Below are positions 34,610-42,086 of a stretch of DNA of 64,000 bases, one piece after another. This DNA comes from Epsilonproteobacteria bacterium tcs-49 (GTDB lineage Bacteria > Campylobacterota > Campylobacteria > Campylobacterales > Sulfurovaceae): positions 1 through 64,000 of the forward strand of contig LLYS01000006.1 in assembly GCA_002049495.1 (NCBI GenBank), given 5' to 3'. Both the position numbers and the translations under genes were made by a program. Position 1 is the stretch's first letter. Every line of letters begins with the position of its first letter. The notes under the pieces are model-generated. The model saw only the letters and a program-made list of their open reading frames with translations, did not search any database and was not told the DNA's origin.

Positions 34610-34956
34610 GTGGAAAAAGTGCAAATCAACGGAAAAGATGTAGAGGTAAGAGAGCCAAAAGTTAGAGACCTAAGAGCGGTCTCTCAATATCAAAGCGAGG
34701 AAGATAAAGAGGTTCACTTGATCTCTAATATCACCGGGCTTACTACAGATGAGATTGATGATCTATCAATCAAGGAGTATAGAAAGCTCCAGGAGAAACT
34801 GCAAGGTTTTTTATCATAATCCCTTGGAGAGATGTAGTCTCTGGCATATCTAAGCTGGGGGCTGCTTTCAACCAGGGGTATGGTGAGTGTCTTGAGATAC
34901 CTATAAGCGATTTTATAACTTTAAACGCTGAGGCTAATGAATTAAACAGTAAATAA
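34610..34956 (+). CDS. Tail assembly chaperone gpE with predicted -1 frameshift product E+E'
   Basis: The 0-frame gpE (34610-34819, 69 aa) ends just after the slippery heptamer T TTT TTA (34807-34813). Slipping -1 there continues for 47 codons (IIIPWRDVVSGISKLGAAFNQGYGECLEIPISDFITLNAEANELNSK) to a TAA at 34956, directly before the tape-measure gene. The arrangement and position copy the P2 E/E' system. The second frame has no other start. Confidence 0.8.
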
Positions 34957-34976
34957 AGGGTCTTTAAAGACCCTTT
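34955..34976 (+). terminator. Palindromic hairpin between gpE' and the tape measure gene
   Basis: AAAGGGTCTTTAAAGACCCTTT is a perfect 22-bp palindrome directly after the E' stop. It may attenuate transcription or fold in the frameshift mRNA. Confidence 0.6.
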
Positions 34977-35001
34977 GTTGGCTGTTTAAAGAGGAGTTAA
35001 A

Positions 35002-37464
35002 ATGGATAAAATTAAATTTGGTATAGAGATTGGGGCAACTGTCTCGTCTTCTTTGAAATCTTCTATTGGCGCTGCCTATAAGAGCATAGATGGTTTAAAA
35101 GACAAAGTTAATCTTTTAAATACTCAAAGAGTAAGCCTTAGAAAGATTAATACTGAGTCTTCAAAGGCTGAGCTAAAAAAAGTAAACAAGCAACTGCTTC
35201 AACTAAAAAAAGATGCAATTATTAAAATAAAGCTTGAAGCAAAAAAGCAGGAGCTATTAGATCAAAAAAATGCAATACTTGGACTTCTTGGTTCAGCGAT
35301 GGTTATATCTGCTCCGATATCAGCTCAATTAAATGTTGAAAAAGCTCAAGGGGAAATAGCATCACTTGGCATAGATGAAAAAGGCATAAGTCTTATAACT
35401 GAAGCTGGTAGAAAATTTAGTTCAGAGTTTGCAGGTACCACAACTCCAGATTTTATTAGAGCAAGTTATGACATTAAAAGTGGTATAGCCTCTCTTGCCG
35501 ATGAGGGAGTTGCACAATTCACAAGGCTTTCAGCTATGACTGCAACTGCTACAAAAGCAACTACTGCAGAGATGACAAAGCTTTTTGCTCTAGGTCATGG
35601 AATATATAGAGATCAGTTTGATAGCGACTTTGAGTTTGGTGAGAAGTTTAGTAGTGCGATATCTGCATCAGTGCAAGCTTTTAGGACTGATGGTGCGGAC
35701 TTGAGTGCTGGTTTGAGTACTCTTGGTGCAACTGCTACCAAGATGGGTGTAAGTCTTGCAGAGCAGCTGTCAATCCTTGGTAATGCAAAAGGTGCATTCA
35801 ATAGCTCATCTGAAGCAGCTACATCCTACCGGGCTTTTTTAGATGGAGTCGGAAAAGCTCAAGAGAAACTAGGATTACAGTTTACTGACTCAGAGGGAAA
35901 AATGCTCCCTATGACTCAGATACTTCAAAAGCTACAAGATGAGTTTGGAGACTTGTCTAAAGTTGAAAACATGGATCAGTTAACGGCTGCTTTTGGAAGT
36001 ACTGAAGCAACAAAAATGATAACAGCACTTATCGATAAAAACAAAGAGCTTGAGCAGAGTCAAAAAGATATATCAAAAGCAATGGAAGAGGGAACAACGC
36101 TTACTCAAAAGATGGCTGAAACAATGCAAAGAGGAAAAGGCTTTGAGCTTCTTGGTCAGCAAATCGGAAACCTTGGAGCGAGCATAGGTAAGATATTTAT
36201 GCCTGCTGCAACTCTTTTGGCTTCAACTATAGGGGTTGTTGTTACCGGTCTTGATGCTTTTATAAACGAGTTCCCGGTTATAAGTTCAGTTGTTGGTGGA
36301 GTGGCTCTTGGGATATTTGGTCTTGTAGCTGCGATTAAAATTGCAACTATATCAAAGACTCTATTTCAAATGGCAACAATTACTTTAAGAGGAAGCTTGC
36401 TTGCTCAAGTACCTCTTTTAAATACATTAAGATTATCTTTTAATAGATTGAGTCTTGCAAAGGCGAGAACGACAATTCAGACTGCAGCAATGACTGCTAA
36501 GAATTGGATTGCTCTTGCATCTCAAAAAGCTCTAAGTGCTGGCTCTTTAGTTCTTGGAACATCACTCAAGGTTCTTGGTGCTGCGGTTGGGTTTGTAGGC
36601 AAAACCTTTGTGCGGCTTGGTAGAGCCTTGATGGCAAATCCTATAGGGTTGATTATAGGGGTTATTGCAGGCGGGGCTTATTTGATCTACTCATATTGGG
36701 AGCCTATAAAAGGCTTCTTTGGTGGCTTATGGAATGGAGTAAGTTCTATCTTTAGCGGTGCATGGGATGGTATTAAAAAAGGCTTGTCTTTTACTCCTCT
36801 TGGTCTGATACTTAGCAACTGGGAGCCAATAAAGCAATACTTCCTTGATCTATGGGATGGACTGGTTGGAGGATTTTTAAAAACCTTTGAAAAGATAGGG
36901 AGTGTCTGGAGTGATGTAAAAAGCTTCTTTGGCTTTGGTGGGGATGAAGAGAAAAAAGATATCTCTCTTGGATCAACTAAAAAAGAGGAGTACTTCAAAG
37001 ATACTCAACTCAAAGAGGTTTATAAGCCAGCTGATATAAAGCCGGTGAACAATAGAAGCTTCACCACCGTTGAGAATAAAAAGACAGTGGAGAGTAGTAC
37101 ACCTGGAACTGCATATAAAGAGTCTGTAGCCAAGAAACCAAAAGAGCCATCAAAAGTAAAGCAAACAGCAGCTGCGGTAATGATAGGAAGTTCGCTTGTT
37201 TCAGTTCCTGCAACACCAGGTGAAGCAGCTACTGTTCAACCAAAAGCAAAAACAGAGATGGTGAGCCAAAGCAAGACTGTAAGCTCTCCAGCAAGCTATA
37301 CGGTTCAGGTTACTTTTGCGGGCGACATAGTTGTGCAGAGCAAAGATGGAAAAGTCGTAGAGTCTGGTGAACTCAAAGACAACATCGAGGAGCAAGTGAG
37401 AGTTGCTCTTGCCAGACTAAAAGATGAAAAGAAAAACAGATCATTTGAAGACGAGGTGATTTAA
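35002..37464 (+). CDS. Tail tape measure protein
   Basis: The 820-aa product has an N-terminal coiled coil, a TP901-type core (FSSEFAGTTTPDFIRASYDIKSG..., NAKGAFNSSSEAATSYRAFLDG), hydrophobic segments near 400-470 and 560-580, Trp-rich repeats (SNWEPIKQYFLDLWDGLVGGF) and a basic C-terminus. It sets tail length. Confidence 0.88.
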   Translation: MDKIKFGIEIGATVSSSLKSSIGAAYKSIDGLKDKVNLLNTQRVSLRKINTESSKAELKKVNKQLLQLKKDAIIKIKLEAKKQELLDQKNAILGLLGSAMVISAPISAQLNVEKAQGEIASLGIDEKGISLITEAGRKFSSEFAGTTTPDFIRASYDIKSGIASLADEGVAQFTRLSAMTATATKATTAEMTKLFALGHGIYRDQFDSDFEFGEKFSSAISASVQAFRTDGADLSAGLSTLGATATKMGVSLAEQLSILGNAKGAFNSSSEAATSYRAFLDGVGKAQEKLGLQFTDSEGKMLPMTQILQKLQDEFGDLSKVENMDQLTAAFGSTEATKMITALIDKNKELEQSQKDISKAMEEGTTLTQKMAETMQRGKGFELLGQQIGNLGASIGKIFMPAATLLASTIGVVVTGLDAFINEFPVISSVVGGVALGIFGLVAAIKIATISKTLFQMATITLRGSLLAQVPLLNTLRLSFNRLSLAKARTTIQTAAMTAKNWIALASQKALSAGSLVLGTSLKVLGAAVGFVGKTFVRLGRALMANPIGLIIGVIAGGAYLIYSYWEPIKGFFGGLWNGVSSIFSGAWDGIKKGLSFTPLGLILSNWEPIKQYFLDLWDGLVGGFLKTFEKIGSVWSDVKSFFGFGGDEEKKDISLGSTKKEEYFKDTQLKEVYKPADIKPVNNRSFTTVENKKTVESSTPGTAYKESVAKKPKEPSKVKQTAAAVMIGSSLVSVPATPGEAATVQPKAKTEMVSQSKTVSSPASYTVQVTFAGDIVVQSKDGKVVESGELKDNIEEQVRVALARLKDEKKNRSFEDEVI

Positions 37465-37838
37465 TGTATTACTTGATGATAGGAGAGTTCAAGTTTGAAC
37501 TTGAAAAAAAGCAGCTGGATGAGCTGGGGTATAACCTTGAGCTTGGGTGGAAAAAGGTTGATAGGATAGGAAATAATCCTGCTTATCAATCTGTAAATGC
37601 ACACACTGAGACACTTGATCTAAAAGCCACGCTTGCACTTAAAAAGCAAGATACTCTTGATGATCTTATGGATTCTGCAAAGTTAAAGCAACCTCTTTTT
37701 ATGGTTATGGGTTATGGTGAGATCATAGGCAAGGTGCTTATATCAAATATAAAAACAACCAAAAGAGACTTTGTAAAAAACGGAAAGGCTGTTAAGAAAG
37801 AGGTTTCAATTACACTATTAAGGTATTACGATGAATAG
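37464..37838 (+). CDS. Tail protein U-like
   Basis: The 124-aa product begins MYYLMIGEFKFELEKKQLDELGYNLELGWKKVDRIGNNPAYQSVN, the gpU pattern of P2/Mu tails. It caps or completes the tail. It overlaps both neighbours. Confidence 0.82.
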   Translation: MYYLMIGEFKFELEKKQLDELGYNLELGWKKVDRIGNNPAYQSVNAHTETLDLKATLALKKQDTLDDLMDSAKLKQPLFMVMGYGEIIGKVLISNIKTTKRDFVKNGKAVKKEVSITLLRYYDE

Positions 37839-38034
37839 ATATGTTTCAAAAGATGGAGAGAGACTGGATCAGGTTGTTTATGCTCACTACAAGAGCTTAG
37901 ATGTTTTTAACTCTGTAATGGAGTTTAACAAGCACCTGCAAAACAAACCTATATTGAGTGCCGGTGATGTTGTTTATCTTCCAGAGATAGAAGTGCAAAC
38001 AAAGGTCAAGGAGCTTAAGTCGTTATGGAATTAA
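37831..38034 (+). CDS. Tail protein X-like (LysM-like)
   Basis: The 67-aa product (YVSKDGERLDQVVYAHYKSLDVFNSVMEFNKHL...LSAGDVVYLPE) has the LysM-like gpX pattern. It overlaps the U and D genes. Confidence 0.82.
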   Translation: MNRYVSKDGERLDQVVYAHYKSLDVFNSVMEFNKHLQNKPILSAGDVVYLPEIEVQTKVKELKSLWN

Positions 38035-38972
38035 AGCCTATATTTCAGATGCATGCAAACGGAGCTGATGTTACCCAGCAGCTCATGAAAAACAATGCAA
38101 CAATACAATTCAAAGACGAAGATGGAGGCGTGAGTGATGAGCTTACTATAAAGGTTTATGGTGACTTTGCTAGACCTAAGTACCAGGACGAACTCAAGCT
38201 TTGGCTTAGATATAAAGAGAGCGGACTTTTTTACTGTGGCACTTTTAAGGTTCAGACTACAGAGAGGCTTGACGGATATCTGCTTAATATCACTGCTACC
38301 GGTGCTGACTTTAGTGAGTCATTAAAACAAAAGAAAAATAAGAGCTTTGAGAATATGAACATTAAAGAGATATGCAAGATGATATCAGCTGAGCATGGCT
38401 TGAGTCTAAAAAGTGACTTTGAAGATATCTTTATTATACATCAGGCTCAAAACAACGAAAGTGATCTTCACTTCTTGAAAAGGCTTGCTGGAGAGCTCAA
38501 CGCTATTTTTGGCATCAAAAACAATACGCTTGTATTTATGAAAAAAACAAAAGATGGGCAAAAGAGTGAAGAGCTCCCTGAGATAACAGTTGATGCCAAA
38601 AAAGTCTCTAATATTGCTATAAAACACTCAAACAAGCTTTTATATAACAGCTGCAAGGCTATATGGCACGACACTAAGCAAAACAAAAAAAGAGAGATTA
38701 TTGTAGGCAGCGGTTCACCGCAACTGCTTCTTGAGGGGAGATTTAAGAATGAAGCAGAGGCTAAGATAAAAGCTACTGCAAAGCTTGACAAAGCAAACCA
38801 AGGCATTAAAAGCGGTTCGTTTAAATCTGCTGGTCTTCAAGTATATGCAGGCAGTAGGCTTAATTTAATCAATACAATAGGAGGTGAAGATGATGAGAGC
38901 TTCAGCATAAAAAGCGTTAATCATTCGTTTAGTGAAAGCGGATGGACTACATCTGTAGAGTTTGAAAATTAG
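38025..38972 (+). CDS. Late control protein D-like baseplate hub
   Basis: The 315-aa product has the gpD hub features (DELTIKVYGDFARPKYQDELKLWLRYKESGLFYCGTF..., HQAQNNESDLHFLKRLAGELNAIFGIKN). It forms the hub on which the spike sits and completes the tail block. Confidence 0.85.
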   Translation: MELKPIFQMHANGADVTQQLMKNNATIQFKDEDGGVSDELTIKVYGDFARPKYQDELKLWLRYKESGLFYCGTFKVQTTERLDGYLLNITATGADFSESLKQKKNKSFENMNIKEICKMISAEHGLSLKSDFEDIFIIHQAQNNESDLHFLKRLAGELNAIFGIKNNTLVFMKKTKDGQKSEELPEITVDAKKVSNIAIKHSNKLLYNSCKAIWHDTKQNKKREIIVGSGSPQLLLEGRFKNEAEAKIKATAKLDKANQGIKSGSFKSAGLQVYAGSRLNLINTIGGEDDESFSIKSVNHSFSESGWTTSVEFEN

Positions 38973-38995
38973 AGTTAAGTAAGCAAGCGGAGGTT

Positions 38996-39610
38996 GTGAA
39001 TGATATCAACGGTGACTTGATTAATCTTCATAGGATCATGCAAACAAGACCGCAGACACTATCGTTTTATCTTAATAATATGCTTATAAGCAGGACTGTG
39101 TTTGAGCGGATAAAAAGAGGTCACTGGAAGCCAAGAAACAAGATAGAAAGAGCAGCTTATTGCTACTACCAACTAACCCAGAGCTTTGGCTCAAAAGGTG
39201 ATAGCTTTGCCATGTCAGCCAAAAGTTGTAAACCTAAGAATATATACAAGAACTTCAAGACCTGGTCTGACAGACTCAAGATGGTAACTATAGAGAATAT
39301 GAGCTTTGAAAAGCTTATACAGACTTATGATAAAGAAGATGTATTCTTTTACTGTGATCCACCGTATGTGAGCGCTGAGTTTTACTATAAGAACACTGGA
39401 GGCTTTGGTCGCAAAGAGCATGAGCTCCCAGCAGAGCTTCTATCTAAAGTAAAAGGTAAGTTCTTGGTTTCATATAATGACTGTGAGCTTGTTAGAGAGC
39501 TATATAAAGACTTTAATATTCTAAACACAAAAGAGATTGATTATACACTGGGAGCTAATGCCACCGGAGTTAAAAAGAGTGTTTCTGAAGTGTTTATAAA
39601 GAACTATTAA
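38996..39610 (+). pseudogene. N-terminally truncated DNA adenine methyltransferase
   Basis: The 204-aa frame has the D12-class catalytic DPPY (FFYCDPPYVSAEFYYK). It begins with NDINGDLINLHR, which in Dam-type enzymes follows the SAM-binding FxGGG block. Upstream codons (LSKQAEVV) continue the homology to a stop, but motif I is missing. The GTG start follows GGAGGTT. It is probably an inactive remnant of a phage methylase at the accessory right end. Confidence 0.65.
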
Positions 39611-39642
39611 ACAGCATTTAAACACCGTTTAATTTTGCACAT

Positions 39643-39724
39643 AAAATGAAAGTATCTAACCCGTTTTAAAGGTTGGACTTTCATTTTAAATACAAAAGAC
39701 TTTCATTTTAAAAACCGTTTTACA
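39643..39724 (-). repeat. Prophage right end with three transposase-site-like repeats
   Basis: AAAATGAAAGTA (39643-39654), GGTTGGACTTTCATTTTA (39671-39688) and ACTTTCATTTTA (39699-39710) precede the terminus CCGTTTTACA. Read inward the end is TGTAAAACGG...AAATGAAAG, matching the left end. Three right-end sites recall the R1-R3 layout of Mu. Confidence 0.75.
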
Positions 39725-39729
39725 GTATA
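39725..39729 (+). repeat. Right target-site duplication GTATA
   Basis: This is an exact copy of 7599-7603 and directly follows the terminal CA of the prophage. Confidence 0.92.
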
Positions 39730-40391
39730 ATCTAACGGCTATTTGTAAAGGATTGGATAAAGATAATATCAACTACGACAAAACGCAACTGCGAACCTCT
39801 ACTTTTACACCGTATAACGGCGCAAGAAAAACAAAAGATTATGAACGCCTTTGCATCAACAAAGGCAGTGTCATAGTGCTAAAAAGCATTACAAATGAGC
39901 AGTTAACGCAGATTCAAAAGGGGGTAGGCGCATTTTTGAGTGAAGGGTTTGGTGAGATCATCATCAATCCGCAGTTTCTTATGCAAGAGGGCTTTGCATT
40001 TGAAAAAGAAGAAACATCACAGCCGCTCAAAGATACAAGACAAAAAATAACGCAAACATTTTCAGACCGTACCGTGCAGTTTTTGGCCAACAGGCACAAC
40101 AAAAAAATAGATACGCTTGATCTTGCCAAAGAGGTAGCGGAGTTTGTAAAAAACCATAAAAAATCTACTTTTGCAAAGATAAAGCCTTCACAGTGGGGCA
40201 AGATACGTTCTATCGCCGCAAGTAATGAAGACGATTTTTTAGATGAGATTCAAAAGTATATAAGCAACGGCAGTAAAAAGTGGGAAGAAAAACAAAGAAA
40301 AGCATTGATTGACACCGTAAAAAAACACACTATCAATAAACGCTATTTTACTAAGCTGCTAGCTATGAAGATGGGAGGCGACAATGAGTAA
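39730..40391 (+). pseudogene. csx10: csx10, 3' part, beyond the prophage
   Basis: This is the C-terminal half of the interrupted Csx10 (TFTPYNGARKTKDYERLCINKGSVIVLKS..., VGAFLSEGFGEIIINPQFLM). It continues exactly in frame from 7603. A TTG at 39753 lies directly against AAAGGA, too close for efficient initiation, so the fragment is probably poorly translated. Its end overlaps the next cas gene by 8 nt, showing that the operon was continuous before the insertion. Confidence 0.88.
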
Positions 40392-41667
40392 GGTACATAT
40401 CGCACATATCGTGATAGAAGCGCAGACACCGCTCAAAGTAGGCAGTAGCGCGATGGATTTTTTAAACGACGCACCCGTGCAGCGAGACTGGAACGGCTTG
40501 CCGATGATACTGGGTACCTCGATTGCTGGAGTGCTTCGAAAAGCATACGGGAACGGTGCAAAGAAGGTTTTTGGACAAGACGAGGGATCAAAGGTGCTCA
40601 TCTCCAACGCACTGCTTCTTGATGAACATGAAAAGGTGCATGAAGAGCTGCATGAAGAGCTGCATGAAGAGCTGCTTTTGGAAAAATCAAAATTTTTACG
40701 GCACTTTGAAACCCTACCCGTGCGTCAACATACCGCCATCGACCATACAGGTACAGCAAAAAACGGCGCGAAATTTGACGAGGAGGTTGTGTACAAAGGC
40801 AGCAGGTTTAAATTCAGTATCGAATACATAGAAGATGACACAGAGGGCTTTGAAAAAATTTTGAATCTTTTGGGCAAAGAGACGCTGCGTTTTGGCGGCG
40901 GTGCGACAAAAGGGTTTGGCAAGGTCGGCGTCGTTTCTGTCAAAAAAGCGGCGATGGATTTAGCAGAATATACAAGTTCTCTCAATGAGGATATCGGTCA
41001 AGAGTATAAGCCCGCTATAGCAGATACGCAATATACCAAATACTCGCTTTGTATAAAACCCGATAACTTTTTTATGTTTGGCAGCGGGTTTGGAGATGAT
41101 GAAGCGGATATGACGCCCGTGTATGAAAGCGTTGTTGAGTATAACGAAAATAGTGCTAAGCTTAGCAAAAAAAAGGTTTTTATCCCCGCATCTTCTATAA
41201 AAGGAGCTTTGTCTCACCGTACGGCGTTTTATTACAATAAAGCACAAGGTGTTTTTGTCGACGAAGTATCAAATCATGATGACTTTACGGGAGAAAACAA
41301 TGAAGCGGTCAAAGCGATCTTTGGGCATAAAAAAGAGATAAAAGAGGGTGAAGAGCTTGGACAAAAGGGAAAGGTTCTTATAAGCGATTGTTTTAAAAAA
41401 GAAAATGCAAGCACAAAAACCTTTGATCATGTGAGTATCGATAGATTTACAGGCGGGGCGATAGATGGAGCACTTTTTCAAGAAAAAACAGTAGCGGCGG
41501 ACGATGAAAGCTACGACATAGAAATATTGCTTGAAAAAGGTGTAGACGGTGAGTATGTACAAGCTTTTGAGTGTGCACTCAATGATATTTGCAATGGTAT
41601 GCTGCCCCTTGGCGGAGCGACAACCAAAGGACACGGGGTGTTTAGCGGAAAGTGGAGTAAGAAATGA
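40384..41667 (+). CDS. Fused tandem Cas7 protein (two RAMP modules)
   Basis: The 427-aa product holds two Cas7-like modules. The first (about 1-190) has TPLKVGSSAMDFLNDAPVQRDWNGLPMILGTSIAGVLRKA and ends in RFGGGATKGFGKV. The second (about 210-425) has VFIPASSIKGALSHR, HVSIDRFTGGAIDGALF and LPLGGATTKGHGVF. Fused Cas7 units occur in III-D/III-E-like complexes. A 12-bp tandem repeat inserts HEELHEELHEEL in module 1. It overlaps the next gene (ATGA). Confidence 0.85.
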   Translation: MSKVHIAHIVIEAQTPLKVGSSAMDFLNDAPVQRDWNGLPMILGTSIAGVLRKAYGNGAKKVFGQDEGSKVLISNALLLDEHEKVHEELHEELHEELLLEKSKFLRHFETLPVRQHTAIDHTGTAKNGAKFDEEVVYKGSRFKFSIEYIEDDTEGFEKILNLLGKETLRFGGGATKGFGKVGVVSVKKAAMDLAEYTSSLNEDIGQEYKPAIADTQYTKYSLCIKPDNFFMFGSGFGDDEADMTPVYESVVEYNENSAKLSKKKVFIPASSIKGALSHRTAFYYNKAQGVFVDEVSNHDDFTGENNEAVKAIFGHKKEIKEGEELGQKGKVLISDCFKKENASTKTFDHVSIDRFTGGAIDGALFQEKTVAADDESYDIEILLEKGVDGEYVQAFECALNDICNGMLPLGGATTKGHGVFSGKWSKK

Positions 41668-42086
41668 AAAAAAAAGATATTGTAAAAATAATTAATAAAG
41701 ACTACAAAGACTATGATGGGTATGTTCAGTTTTCTCATCGCAGAATCGATAAAGAAAAAGATATATTTTGTGATGGCAAAAAAGTAGAAGTGCAAGATGA
41801 AGAAGGCTTTATCCTTGAAGCGCATTTTTATAGTAAAACTAAAAATGAATCAATACAAATTAGACAAGTAAACGATAGTTGGCTGATATCTACTACAGAT
41901 TTAACATCTAAAGAGTATGATGTTACGTGTCAGTCATATATATCTGATATTGAAAAGTTTCCCTATGCAGTCAAAATGGCTCAAATCTGGGAAGAGCCAG
42001 AGAATGAGGATGAGTTTTGCGAAAATATGCCTGTATTAAAGCTAAAAAAAGTCGTGTTTGCAGGATTTGAAGGAGGTAAAAAATGA
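41664..42086 (+). CDS. 140-aa type III-associated protein (TIGR04423-like)
   Basis: The acidic product (YDGYVQFSHRRIDKEKDIFCDGKKVEVQDEEGFILEAHFYSKTKNESIQIRQVNDSWLIS...) resembles the small TIGR04423 family found beside type III RAMP genes; I am moderately sure. The function is unknown; it may be a complex subunit. It overlaps both neighbours (ATGA), which supports a role in the complex. Confidence 0.6.
   Translation: MKKKDIVKIINKDYKDYDGYVQFSHRRIDKEKDIFCDGKKVEVQDEEGFILEAHFYSKTKNESIQIRQVNDSWLISTTDLTSKEYDVTCQSYISDIEKFPYAVKMAQIWEEPENEDEFCENMPVLKLKKVVFAGFEGGKK

Larger units (their letters stand above)
7604..39724. mobile_element. Mu-like prophage (32,121 bp) inserted in csx10
   Basis: Exact ends are defined by TG...CA termini, the GTATA duplication and restoration of the csx10 frame. 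Early genes (repressor, ner-like, MuA, gemA-like, mor-like, rha) lie at the left. A leftward head block (15345-23989) is followed by a rightward lysis and contractile-tail block (24182-38972). All expected structural functions are present, so it looks inducible, except that no MuB-type ATPase was found. A diversity-generating retroelement is embedded in the tail genes. Confidence 0.95.

Noticed and set aside
39753-40391. Right csx10 fragment as an independent 212-aa gene
   Set aside because: It continues exactly in frame with the left fragment across the target duplication, and its only early start (TTG) abuts the Shine-Dalgarno-like AAAGGA.
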